From: Rhodobacterales bacterium
Lineage (GTDB): Bacteria > Pseudomonadota > Alphaproteobacteria > Rhizobiales > Stappiaceae
Assembly: GCA_008107755.1 (NCBI GenBank)
Contig: VIRH01000081.1
Coordinates: 1-45,164 of the forward strand
Length of the DNA stretch: 45,164 nt
Direction of reading: 5' to 3'
In this document: positions 8,365-17,070 of the stretch, one piece after another
How positions within the stretch are numbered: the first letter of the stretch is position 1
Layout: every line of letters begins with the position of its first letter
The notes under the pieces: model-generated
What the model was told of the DNA's origin: nothing
Database searches by the model: none
Seen by the model: the letters and a program-made list of their open reading frames with translations, nothing else
Program-made: the position numbers and the translations under genes

Positions 8365-9741
8365 TCAGTGCTCCGCCGCCGAGACCTGCGTCCCGCCGAC
8401 CCAGACATTGGTGATGTTCGGACGGCTGGCGGTGTAGACGATCTTCTGCAGGATCTGATCGCCCTCATCGAGCTCCGGCCATAGGCGCAGGGAGCCGAGC
8501 GGCGCTTCCGGGTCGATGAGCACCGCATCGAACTGGTAGCCGGGCCGGAACAGGCCAACAGGCAAGCCGATGGCCTCGCCGCCGCCAGCGGTTGCCAGAT
8601 AGAAGGCCGTTCGGAAATCAATGCGCGTCCCCGGATGGTTCGACCGTTCCTCGCGCGCAAGATCCGGATCGGTACCGGCTTCCAGCAAACGCGCCATGGT
8701 CACGGCATTGCGGGCGGTTTCGAGCAGGCTTCCCGACGGGCCACCGGAAATATCAGTCCCAAGGCCGACGCGCACGCCCTTGTCGAGCGCGACTTTCAAC
8801 GGGAACACGGCGTCGGAAAAATAGACGTTCGACAGCGGGCAATGGGCAACGGCCGCCTCGCGCACCTTGATCTTCTCCATGTCGGAGGCAGAGATGAAAT
8901 TGGAATGGCCGAGCACGCTGCCGGTCTTCAGGAGACCAAAGCGATCAAGGCTTTCGGTATCCGTCATCCCGTGCCGGTCGAGCACGTAACCATGTTCCCA
9001 ATCGCTTTCCGAGCAATGGGTCTGGACGTGACAGTCATGGTCCCTGGCGATTGCCCCGAGTTCGGTCAGCAGATCGTCGGTGCACGAGGGAATGAAGCGC
9101 GGCGTCACAACGGGCTTGACCCGGCCCTCGCCATTGTCCGGATGCTCGCGAATATAGTCGATCAGGCCGAGCGTTCCCTCCACCGCCGCCGACACCGAAG
9201 CATCGCGATAATAGTCCGGGCACTCGGCCTCATTGTCCATGGCGACCTTGCCGACAAGCGCCCTCTGGCCCTTCTCGATGCAGATGTCCGCGAGCAGCCG
9301 GTTCGCATCCTCGTGGATGGTGCCGTAATAGACCGCAGTCGTCGTGCCGCTGGCCAGAAGATCGCTGACCAGCACGTCATAGGCGCGCCTGGCGAAGGCG
9401 GTGTCCTGATAGCGGGCTTCGAGCGGGAACGTGTATTTCTGCAGCCAGACTTCCAGAGGCACATCGAGCGCATTGCCGAGCTGAGGATATTGCGGCGCAT
9501 GGATGTGCAGGTCGACAAAACCCGGCAGCAGATAAGTGCCCTTCGGCAACTCGCTCAGGCTGCCGTCGGTCCTCGCAGCGGCAAGCCTATCCGAATAGGC
9601 CGGATCGTCCTTGGCAAGGACCTCGATGATCACACCATCGCCATCGACGACGATCAGGACATCGTCGAGACATTCGACTTCCCCGCAGACCGGGGCATGA
9701 AAGCCGCTCGCCAGCACGGATCGGTTTCTGAATGTCTTCAT
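8365..9741 (-). CDS. guaD: Guanine deaminase
   Basis: 458 residues, within the 430-460 range of GuaD. The family signature PGFVDLHIHAPQ (73-84) supplies the zinc ligands H79 and H81. Further metal and active-site motifs are QTHCSES, GHSNFIS and GTDISGGPSGS, all characteristic of guanine deaminase rather than other TrzA-type hydrolases. The reaction is guanine to xanthine plus ammonia in the cytoplasm. GAGGAAAA precedes ATG 9741. It lies between a TrzA-type amidohydrolase and adenosine deaminase in the operon. If the oxygenases here remove N-methyl groups, a methylated guanine could be deaminated before or after that step; this is inference. Confidence 0.93.
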   Translation of the reverse strand: MKTFRNRSVLASGFHAPVCGEVECLDDVLIVVDGDGVIIEVLAKDDPAYSDRLAAARTDGSLSELPKGTYLLPGFVDLHIHAPQYPQLGNALDVPLEVWLQKYTFPLEARYQDTAFARRAYDVLVSDLLASGTTTAVYYGTIHEDANRLLADICIEKGQRALVGKVAMDNEAECPDYYRDASVSAAVEGTLGLIDYIREHPDNGEGRVKPVVTPRFIPSCTDDLLTELGAIARDHDCHVQTHCSESDWEHGYVLDRHGMTDTESLDRFGLLKTGSVLGHSNFISASDMEKIKVREAAVAHCPLSNVYFSDAVFPLKVALDKGVRVGLGTDISGGPSGSLLETARNAVTMARLLEAGTDPDLAREERSNHPGTRIDFRTAFYLATAGGGEAIGLPVGLFRPGYQFDAVLIDPEAPLGSLRLWPELDEGDQILQKIVYTASRPNITNVWVGGTQVSAAEH

Positions 9742-9755
9742 CTTGCGCTTTTCCT

Positions 9756-11117
9756 CTAAAGACTTCGGTCGCGCAGCCTATAGGCAGCTTCGCGGAACCG
9801 GCTCCTGACTTCGGCCTCGTCGATGCCAAGGAGCAATTCCCGCTCTTCCATCAGGACCCGGCCATCGACAATCACCGTTTTCACATCATCCGCCCGCGCC
9901 GAATAGACCAGCGCGGCTGAGACGTCATAAACGGGAGCGCAGTGGATGGTGTCGAGGTCGACAATGATCACATCGGCCTTCTTCCCCGGTTCAAGCACGC
10001 CGGTCTCGCTGCGGTTCATGGCCTTCGCCGCGCCGCTCGTGGCAAGTTCCAGAAGCTCTGCCGTTTTCAGAAATTCCACGTCGCCGGTCTTGTCCTTGTG
10101 GATCATGCCGGCAAATTTCATTTCCTGAAACTGATCGAGACTGTTGTGGCTGGCCGGTCCATCGGTCGCAAGGCCGACCGTGATGCCTGCCTCGCAGACA
10201 CAGCGCAGGCGCAATGTGCCGGAGTTGAGCTTGGCATTGCAGCACGGGCAGTGGGCGATCTTCACATCGGTCTCTGCGAGAATCCGGATGTCGTCGTCAT
10301 TCAGCTGCGTGCAATGGGCCGCGGTCACGTCGCCCTTCAGGAAGCCCAGACGATGCAGCCATTGCACGGGCGTGGTGCCATAGGTCTCGGCAACATATTT
10401 GAGTTCCTGAGGCCCTTCGGCCAGGTGCGTATGGATCACCAACCCGAGTGCATCCGCGACCTCCCGAACATTGCGGAACATGTCCTCGCCGCAGGAATAA
10501 GGCGCGTGGGGCGACAGCCCCAGGTGAATCCGGTCATTGCCGCTTTGGTGATGGGCAGCCACCTTGTCGGAGAACGTGTCGAGAGCGGTCCAGGACCAGT
10601 CCCCGATGCTCGCATAGACACCGCGATCGGCGAAGCCGTAGCCGAGCGTCGCCCGCAGCGGGACATCGGACAGGGCCCGGATCTGCGGGCTGACCGCATA
10701 GGCATCGAAATGCTCGTTGAAGCAGGTGATGCCGGATTTCAGCATCTCGATCAGTCCGGCAAGGCTGGCCCAATACAGGGTTTCCGGGTCGAAATTGCAC
10801 TTCAGTTTCCACATGGTCTGCAGCCATTCGAACAGCTGAACGTCTTCCAGCAGTCCGCGCAACAGCATGTTGGACGCGATGTGGGTATGGCAATTGACAA
10901 AGCCGGGCATGACGATCCGCCCCCTGGCATCGATCACCTTTTTCGCCCCGGCCACGTCCACGGCAGCTGCAGGTCCGACCGCAAGGATCGTATCGCCTGA
11001 AAGGGTAATCGTGCCCTGCTCGATCATTGCCCCGCCACCCATGGGCAGGATGGTCGCATTCACGATCGCGATATCGGGCGCACTGGCCACCTGTTGCTGC
11101 ATCTGGTCCGTGATCAT
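9756..11117 (-). CDS. TrzA/MtaD-type amidohydrolase (purine or nucleoside deaminase-like)
   Basis: 453 residues, full length for the metal-dependent TrzA/ATZ/MtaD branch. Visible ligands are PGFVNCHTH (HxH), THLAEG, TAAHCTQ and LATDGPASHNSLD. The last resembles the GTDGAASNN...D motif of S-adenosylhomocysteine/methylthioadenosine deaminases. The reaction is probably hydrolytic deamination of an aminopurine, nucleoside or related heterocycle. The ATG overlaps the stop of the upstream Rieske-less oxygenase (TGATG), so the two are translationally coupled and may act on the same metabolite. A later in-frame Met (MQQQ) is an alternative start. Substrate not determined. Confidence 0.88.
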   Translation of the reverse strand: MITDQMQQQVASAPDIAIVNATILPMGGGAMIEQGTITLSGDTILAVGPAAAVDVAGAKKVIDARGRIVMPGFVNCHTHIASNMLLRGLLEDVQLFEWLQTMWKLKCNFDPETLYWASLAGLIEMLKSGITCFNEHFDAYAVSPQIRALSDVPLRATLGYGFADRGVYASIGDWSWTALDTFSDKVAAHHQSGNDRIHLGLSPHAPYSCGEDMFRNVREVADALGLVIHTHLAEGPQELKYVAETYGTTPVQWLHRLGFLKGDVTAAHCTQLNDDDIRILAETDVKIAHCPCCNAKLNSGTLRLRCVCEAGITVGLATDGPASHNSLDQFQEMKFAGMIHKDKTGDVEFLKTAELLELATSGAAKAMNRSETGVLEPGKKADVIIVDLDTIHCAPVYDVSAALVYSARADDVKTVIVDGRVLMEERELLLGIDEAEVRSRFREAAYRLRDRSL

Positions 11118-11971
11118 CAGGCCGCCGTCAGCGTCGTGCCATAGGTCAGGCCCTTTTCCTTCAGCCAGCGCCGATAGGCGATGGAAGAGGCATCGGCCCG
11201 TGTCGGGATTTCGGCGCGCGGCTCGAGCGGCAGCAGGATCGGCCGCTGGTTTTCCAGAATGATCCGGTCCTGCAGGAAGATGTCGAGCTGGAAGGCAATC
11301 AGGTCCTGAAGCGGTGTCACATCATCGATGAGCAGCATCAACGGATGCGCCCGGCACAGCCCCTCCTCCATCGGCTGAACAAAGAGACAGATGACGTCCC
11401 AGCGGTCGGCAGCGTTCGGACAGGTCTTGTAGAGCACTGTCACGAAGGGCGTCGCGACCCGGTACATGTAGTCCGTCTCGATGGCACCTTCTGCGGAGAG
11501 CGCGGCCTTGGGCTGGAGGAACTTGCAGTTCGTCGCCCAGACCTCGTCGACATCGCGCCGGATCTCGCAATCGTAATGCAACACCTCCGTATGCGGTTCG
11601 GAGCCGAGGATATCCGTGTGAACGAAGGGAAAATGTGCCATGTCGAGGAAGTTCTCGACAATTCTCAATCCCGATGCCTTCACCACAACGGATCCGCAAG
11701 CGACATAGCGCCGGTCGGCCTCGTCGGCTTCCGGGATCGGCACAACGTCGCGTTCCGGTTCGCCGAGCGTTGCCCAGACATAGCCGTAGCGGATCTTGGA
11801 GGTAACAACCTCGCCGCCATCCCTCAGCCGGACCGAGACGTCACCGGTCTTCGTCTTGGCCAGGACCAGTTCCGAACCGAGCAGCCGCGTCACGGTCTCG
11901 CCCGTTTCAAGATCTGCCGCGCAACCGAGGCAATACCAGTTGTCGAGCGCCGCCTTTTCCACTGTCGTCAT
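11117..11971 (-). CDS. Rieske-less ring-hydroxylating oxygenase catalytic subunit, NdmC-like (copy 1)
   Basis: 284 residues from ATG 11971, chosen because GGAGG lies five bases upstream and because the N-terminus then aligns with copy 2 (ALDNWY versus ALDQWY). The frame stays open to 12013. The N-terminus keeps the outer Rieske-fold strands (LLGSELVLAKT, then YGYVWATLG), but the loop that should carry CxH-x16-CxxH is absent. The catalytic domain is intact: ENFLDMAHFPFVH gives N107, bridging D110, H113 and H118, and FLQDR gives D235, i.e. a 2-His-1-carboxylate iron site. Known precedent: NdmC of the caffeine pathway lacks a Rieske centre and receives electrons from a Rieske domain in NdmD. Here the donor is probably the protein at 18963-19661. 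The likely reaction is oxidative N-dealkylation of a purine, an inference from context. Confidence 0.88.
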   Translation of the reverse strand: MTTVEKAALDNWYCLGCAADLETGETVTRLLGSELVLAKTKTGDVSVRLRDGGEVVTSKIRYGYVWATLGEPERDVVPIPEADEADRRYVACGSVVVKASGLRIVENFLDMAHFPFVHTDILGSEPHTEVLHYDCEIRRDVDEVWATNCKFLQPKAALSAEGAIETDYMYRVATPFVTVLYKTCPNAADRWDVICLFVQPMEEGLCRAHPLMLLIDDVTPLQDLIAFQLDIFLQDRIILENQRPILLPLEPRAEIPTRADASSIAYRRWLKEKGLTYGTTLTAA

Positions 11972-12012
11972 CACGTCCTCCGATCCGGCCGCAGCCGCAG
12001 GGCCGGTCGCCA

Positions 12013-13410
12013 TCAGGCGTCCAGCTGCTTCATGGTCTGCCGGTGTTCCTCAAGTGCGCCTTCGACGTCAAACGACCTGAATGCACCATCCGCAATCACC
12101 TGCTGGCCGTTGATGAACGAATGCTCGACCTTGAACGGGCCGCACAGGAGCAGCGCCGCCAGGGGATCGCGCTCCGCCCCCGACATGCCGAGCTGGTTCA
12201 GGTTCATGGCGATGATATCGGCGCCCATGCCCGGGGCCAGGGAACCGATATCGTCACGGCCAAGCAGTTTTGCCCCGCCGCGCGTTGCCATTTTCAAGGT
12301 CTCGCGCGCAGACAAGGCCGTCGGCGTGCCGCCGAAGCCTCCGCGCCCACCGGGCTTTTCAGACAAGTACTGCGCCGGTGCCACGCGCTGGAGCAACTGT
12401 CCGAGGCGCGCTTCCATGAACATGTTCGAGGTATCGTTGGAAGCAGAGCCGTCGACACCGAGACCGACATTGACGCCTGCATTCAGCATTTCGCGCACCC
12501 GCATGATGCCGAGACCGCAGCGCATGTGGGCGGACGGGCAATAGGTGGCGCCGGTGCCGGTTTCAGCGAACAGCCGGATCTCGTCATCATTCAGGAAGAT
12601 CGCATGGGCGAACCAGACATCGTCACCCAACCAGCCGACGGATTCGGCAAAGCCGACCGAACGCATGCCGTAGATCTCGTTGCAGTAGACCTCTTCGTCC
12701 AGCACTTCGGCGATATGGGAATGCAGCCGCACGCCCTGATGGCTGCGCGCCAGCTTCGCAGCATCCCGCATGAGTTCCGGCGTCACCGAGAAAGGCGAGC
12801 ACGGAGCAAGGATGATCCGGCTCATCGAATGCCGGTTCATGTCGTGATAGGCGCCGATCAGCCGTTCTGCATCCTGGAGAATGAATTCCTCGTCCTCGAC
12901 GCAGTTGTCAGGCGGCAAGCCGCCCTTGCTTTCCCCGCGGGACATGGCCCCGCGGGAAGCATGGAACCGAAGCCCCATCTCCTGCGCGACCTCGATTGTC
13001 GTATCGAGACGGACATTGGTCGGCATGACATAGAGATGATCGGAGCTGGTCGTGCAGCCCGACATCATCAGCTCGGCCATGGAGATCCTGGCGGAGACCC
13101 GGATGGCATCGTCATCCAGCTTGCCCCAGATCGGATAGAGCGTCTTCAGCCAGACGAACAGCGCATCGTCCTGAACCATCACACGGGTGAGGTTCTGGTA
13201 CATGTGATGGTGCGTGTTGACCATGCCCGGCATGACGACGTGGCTCGACAGGTCGATGACCTCGTCGGCTTCCACGCCCGACAATTCCGCCGTTGTTCCG
13301 ACGGCTTCGATGACATTATCGCGCACGAGAAGAGCGCCGTCACTTATCTCTCGCCCCTCGTCATCGAAGGTCGCCAGATGGGCGATGTTTTTCAGTAATT
13401 TCGTGGTCAT
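12013..13410 (-). CDS. 8-oxoguanine deaminase-like amidohydrolase
   Basis: 465 residues, typical of 8-oxoguanine deaminases and AtzB-like hydrolases. Family-specific motifs are PGMVNTHHHMYQNLTR (HxH metal ligands), APCSPFSVT, RLHSHIAE, FAHAIFLND and GLGVDGSASND. The known reaction is 8-oxoguanine to urate plus ammonia, and isocytosine is also accepted by some members. The start follows the permease stop by four bases. Its stop overlaps the first in-frame ATG of the next gene (TGATG), although a better start for that gene lies 42 bp further in. In this locus the molybdenum hydroxylase at 28215-31933 could generate 8-oxo-purines as substrates. Subfamily assignment is good; exact substrate unproven. 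Confidence 0.88.
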   Translation of the reverse strand: MTTKLLKNIAHLATFDDEGREISDGALLVRDNVIEAVGTTAELSGVEADEVIDLSSHVVMPGMVNTHHHMYQNLTRVMVQDDALFVWLKTLYPIWGKLDDDAIRVSARISMAELMMSGCTTSSDHLYVMPTNVRLDTTIEVAQEMGLRFHASRGAMSRGESKGGLPPDNCVEDEEFILQDAERLIGAYHDMNRHSMSRIILAPCSPFSVTPELMRDAAKLARSHQGVRLHSHIAEVLDEEVYCNEIYGMRSVGFAESVGWLGDDVWFAHAIFLNDDEIRLFAETGTGATYCPSAHMRCGLGIMRVREMLNAGVNVGLGVDGSASNDTSNMFMEARLGQLLQRVAPAQYLSEKPGGRGGFGGTPTALSARETLKMATRGGAKLLGRDDIGSLAPGMGADIIAMNLNQLGMSGAERDPLAALLLCGPFKVEHSFINGQQVIADGAFRSFDVEGALEEHRQTMKQLDA

Positions 13411-13414
13411 TCGG

Positions 13415-14350
13415 CTATCTCATGTCCCGATAATAGGGAACCGCAAGGGACGCAGGCGCCGCCATCGCGCGTCGCATCTTCTGCCAAGCAAGAACCGGCA
13501 CGATGATGAAGGCAACGGTCCCGAGATACGGTAGCATCGAGAGAAAGGCCGGCGCGATCGGCCATCCGCGCGCCTGACCGATGAAGCCGAGCGCCGTGAT
13601 CATGCCGAACAACAGCCCGGAGAGCGTTGCCATGATCGGGCGATAGCCAGCGAAGATCACCAGCGCGACGGCAATCCAGCCGCGCCCGGCCACAACGCCG
13701 TCGGACCAGGACGGCACGAAGGCGAGCGTCAGGTACGCCCCTGCCCCGGCTGCCAGGGCCGCGCCGATCGTGACATAGGAAAAGCGCATCAGGTTGACCG
13801 GGATGCCGGCCGCATCGGCCGCTGCCGGGTTTTCGCCGACCGCCCGCATGTTCAGCCCGTGACGGGTGGAGAACATCAGGTAGCTGAAGAAGATCGGCAG
13901 GATCAGATAGATCAGGTAGAACAGGATGTTCTGGGAGAAGAACGCCGGTCCGATGATCGGAATCTCGCTCAGGATCGGCATCTTGAACGGCTGGAAGGTC
14001 ACCGGCGCGGGCATGCCGGAATAGCTTCGGCCAATGGTCGAGGCGATGCCCGAGCCCATCAGCGTCAGCGCAAGACCGCAGAGGACCTGATTGGCGCGCA
14101 CATAGACCGTGGCGAAGGCAAAGACCATCCCGAACACGGCCCCGACGACAAGCGCCGCGATGAACCCAAGGATCGGCGACGGCACGGCCGTAACGGTGGC
14201 AATGCCGGTGACGGCGCCCATGGCCATGAGCCCTTCGACGCCGAGATTGACGACGCCCACGCGCTCGACCAGCACTTCGCCGAGAGCTGCCAGGGCCAGC
14301 ACGGCGCCGGCCAGGAAAGCGGTCGTCAGAAGACCTGTCAGCAGTTCCAT
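13415..14350 (-). CDS. BMP-type ABC transporter permease (NupQ/YufQ-like)
   Basis: 311 residues with about eight to nine hydrophobic segments, in the LivH/LivM-like permease family used by nucleoside/BMP importers. Landmarks include GEVLVERVGVVNLGVEGLM near the N-terminus and NMRAVGENPAAADAAGI, the cytoplasmic coupling-helix motif of this family. GGGAG lies eight bases ahead of ATG 14350. It directly abuts the partner permease gene (stop at 14351), which implies co-translation as a heterodimeric channel in the inner membrane. With the binding protein and ATPase upstream it should import purine nucleosides or bases. Regulation follows the operon. Confidence 0.92.
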   Translation of the reverse strand: MELLTGLLTTAFLAGAVLALAALGEVLVERVGVVNLGVEGLMAMGAVTGIATVTAVPSPILGFIAALVVGAVFGMVFAFATVYVRANQVLCGLALTLMGSGIASTIGRSYSGMPAPVTFQPFKMPILSEIPIIGPAFFSQNILFYLIYLILPIFFSYLMFSTRHGLNMRAVGENPAAADAAGIPVNLMRFSYVTIGAALAAGAGAYLTLAFVPSWSDGVVAGRGWIAVALVIFAGYRPIMATLSGLLFGMITALGFIGQARGWPIAPAFLSMLPYLGTVAFIIVPVLAWQKMRRAMAAPASLAVPYYRDMR

Positions 14351-15412
14351 CTAGGCCGCTCCCTCAGGCTTTTCGCGGGTGATGCGATAGTAGGACAGCT
14401 CATCACCGATGGCGGTCAGGAACAGGATGAAGCCGGTGATCGCTAGGACGACTGAAGTCGTCAGGCCTTGCGTCTGCAGGACGATCCCGGAATTCAGGAT
14501 CAGCGCCATGAATGCACCGGAGAAGATCACCCCGATAGGTGACCCGCGCGCCAGAACCGCGACCATGATGCCGAGATAGCCGAAATTGTTGGAGATCCCG
14601 CCCTGGAGCCGGTGCACCGTGCCGGCAATCTCCAGCATGCCCGCAAGACCGGCAATCGCGCCGGACAGAAGCATCACCATGATCAGGTGCTTGCGCACCG
14701 GGATCCCGGCATATTTCGCAGCCGACGGATTGGAGCCGACAAGCCGGACTTCGTAGCCCCAGCGGGAAAAGGCCAGCGCCGCGCCGACAAGGATCGCAAG
14801 ACCGATTGCGATGGGAAAGCCCCAGTGGACGATGCCCCAGAATTCCGGAACGCTCGTGGAGAGCGGCGGCGTCGCGGAGTTGGCCATGCCGCTGCGATCC
14901 CGCCAGGGCCCGGTCGCAACATAATAGACCAGAAGCGTCGCGACGAAATTCAGAAGCAGCGTCGTGATCAGTTCGTTGACGTTGGCATAAGCACGCGCAA
15001 GCGTCGGGATCAGGATCCAGGCCGCGCCGCCGACAAGACCGGCAACGAACATCAGGATCAGGATCAAGGGCCCCTCGCCCGGCACGAACAGGCCGACAGC
15101 GGAGGCAGCAAAGGCTCCTGCGTAGAACTGGCCCTCGGCCCCAATGTTCCAGGCACCGACCTGCTGACCGACAGCGACCGCAAGGCCCGTGAGGATCAGC
15201 GGGATCACCAGAACACCAAGATCCTCCATGCCGAAAGATGAGCCGAAAGACGCGGTGATCACCCGTGCGCCGAGATCGAACGGATTCATGCCGGCAAGGG
15301 CAATACCAACCCCGGCCACGACAAGGGCAATGACGATGGCGGCAAGACGTGCGGCAAGGGCAATGCCGGGATGAGACGACGGCAGGCGCTGAATGCGGAA
15401 GGAGCTGAACAT
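14351..15412 (-). CDS. BMP-type ABC transporter permease (NupP/YufP-like)
   Basis: 353 residues and strongly hydrophobic, the longer of the two permeases as usual in these systems. Diagnostic pieces are QVGAWNIGAEGQFYAGA in the first third and EVRLVGSNPSAAKYAGI, the EAA-like coupling loop. GGAGG lies eight bases before the start, and the ATG shares a base with the ATPase stop codon (TAATG), so translation is coupled. It forms the transmembrane pathway with the 13415-14350 product. Known homologues carry purine or pyrimidine nucleosides; whether this one accepts modified purines is inferred from the neighbouring enzymes. Confidence 0.92.
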   Translation of the reverse strand: MFSSFRIQRLPSSHPGIALAARLAAIVIALVVAGVGIALAGMNPFDLGARVITASFGSSFGMEDLGVLVIPLILTGLAVAVGQQVGAWNIGAEGQFYAGAFAASAVGLFVPGEGPLILILMFVAGLVGGAAWILIPTLARAYANVNELITTLLLNFVATLLVYYVATGPWRDRSGMANSATPPLSTSVPEFWGIVHWGFPIAIGLAILVGAALAFSRWGYEVRLVGSNPSAAKYAGIPVRKHLIMVMLLSGAIAGLAGMLEIAGTVHRLQGGISNNFGYLGIMVAVLARGSPIGVIFSGAFMALILNSGIVLQTQGLTTSVVLAITGFILFLTAIGDELSYYRITREKPEGAA

Positions 15413-16986
15413 TATGCCACCTCCCCGGCCTTCGTGCGACCGCCCATCAGCAAGCCGATTTCCTCGATATCGAGATTGTCGTTCTCGACAACGCCCATGA
15501 CCTTGCCTTCGTAGAGAACCGCAATGCGGTCGGAGAGATTGAGCAATTCCTCAAGTTCCTCGGAAATCAGGACAACACCGGCACCGGCATCCCTGAGTTC
15601 GACGATGTAGCGAAGCATGGTGTTGATCGCACCGACATCGAGCCCGCGGCTTGGATAGGCCGCGACCAGAACCTTGTCGGCAATGCGCATCTCCCGCCGC
15701 GCGACGAGGCGTTGCTGGTTGCCGCCGGACAGGTTCCGGACCGGCATGCCATAGTCCGGGATCATGACCTCTGCCGCTTCGGCGATTTCCCTGGCCAATC
15801 TCGTGGCACTGCGCGGATTGTAGATGCCATGGGGCGATACTGGCGCCTGATCATATTCGCGCATCACGGCATTGGTGGTAATGCTGAGCGCCGGCGCCAG
15901 ACCGCTGTGCAGCCGGTCTTCGGGAATATGGCCGATACCGAAATCAGCGAAGATCTTGGCATTGGCGCTCTTCATGTGAGTGCCATCGACGATGACCTTG
16001 CCGGAGCTTGCAGCCTTGACACCTGTCAACACCTGACTGAGCTCGCGCTGACCGTTCCCGGCAACCCCGGCAATCCCGAGAATTTCGCCGGCATGAAGTT
16101 TCAGATTGACTTGGTCGAGCGCATTGCCGCCGGTCCCGGAAGCGACGCAAACATCGTCCAGCACGAGGACCGGGTCCTTTGAGATCGGCGCCGCATGGGG
16201 GCCGCGCCCGCGCATGTCGGCCAGCACGATCTCGCGGCCGACCATCAGATTTGCCAGCATATGCGCATTGCAGTTGCGCGTGTCCCTGGTGGCAATCTTG
16301 CGGCCACCGCGCAGGATCGACACGCGATCCGAGATTTCCATGACCTCATCCAGCTTGTGGCTGATGAAGATGACCGCATTGCCTTCGGCGACGAAATCCC
16401 GCAGGGCCCGGAACAGTTCGCGCGCCTCGGCCGGCGTCAGAACCGCCGTCGGCTCATCCAGGATCAGGAGCCGAGCGCGGCGAGCAAGAACGCGCAGGAT
16501 TTCGACACGCTGCTGCTCGCCGGTGGACAGGTCACTGACCGTCGCTCCGGGGCGCGTCGCCAGATTGTAGCGCTTGGCAAGGTCCTCGGTCCGGCTTTCC
16601 AGAACCGACTTCGAGGCCCGTTTCGGTGTCTCGTCCCAGCCCAGATGAATGTTCTCGGCGACCGTAAACGCCTGCACCAGCTTGAAATGCTGGTGAACCA
16701 TGCCGATCCCGGCGGCGATGGCCTGCACCGGCGAGGCAAATTCCTGCCTGTAGCCATCAATGATGATCTCGCCCGCATCGGCCTGATAGATCCCGGTCAG
16801 GATGTTCATCAGGGTGGATTTTCCTGCGCCGTTCTCCCCCAGAAGCGCGTGGATCTCGCCGGGCATGACCTCCAGGTCGACATCCTCATTGGCGATCACG
16901 CCGGGAAAATACTTCGCAATGCCCTTCAGCTGGACGATAGGTGCAGTGCCCGGAGGCGGGGTGAAACTCTTCTCGGCTTCTGTCAT
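15412..16986 (-). CDS. BMP-type ABC transporter ATP-binding protein, two ABC domains (NupO/YufO-like)
   Basis: About 524 residues with two fused nucleotide-binding domains, the hallmark of sugar/nucleoside importers of this class. The first domain has Walker A GENGAGKST, signature LSTGEQQR, Walker B LLILDEPTAVLT and an H-loop ISHKLDE. The second is degenerate at Walker A (GVAGNGQRE) but retains LSGGNQQR and a Walker-B-like AAYPSRGLD, the usual asymmetry. ATG 16986 is taken as start; a GTG at 16992 is in frame and also possible, and no strong ribosome site distinguishes them. It energises uptake with the two permeases downstream. Confidence 0.93.
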   Translation of the reverse strand: MTEAEKSFTPPPGTAPIVQLKGIAKYFPGVIANEDVDLEVMPGEIHALLGENGAGKSTLMNILTGIYQADAGEIIIDGYRQEFASPVQAIAAGIGMVHQHFKLVQAFTVAENIHLGWDETPKRASKSVLESRTEDLAKRYNLATRPGATVSDLSTGEQQRVEILRVLARRARLLILDEPTAVLTPAEARELFRALRDFVAEGNAVIFISHKLDEVMEISDRVSILRGGRKIATRDTRNCNAHMLANLMVGREIVLADMRGRGPHAAPISKDPVLVLDDVCVASGTGGNALDQVNLKLHAGEILGIAGVAGNGQRELSQVLTGVKAASSGKVIVDGTHMKSANAKIFADFGIGHIPEDRLHSGLAPALSITTNAVMREYDQAPVSPHGIYNPRSATRLAREIAEAAEVMIPDYGMPVRNLSGGNQQRLVARREMRIADKVLVAAYPSRGLDVGAINTMLRYIVELRDAGAGVVLISEELEELLNLSDRIAVLYEGKVMGVVENDNLDIEEIGLLMGGRTKAGEVA

Positions 16987-17070
16987 CGGCACATTTCAGG
17001 ATTTCGGGATCACGCGGCAGGAGCTTCCGGGCGACATGCGGCCGCCCGGAAATAGTGTCGTTCGGAAAGA

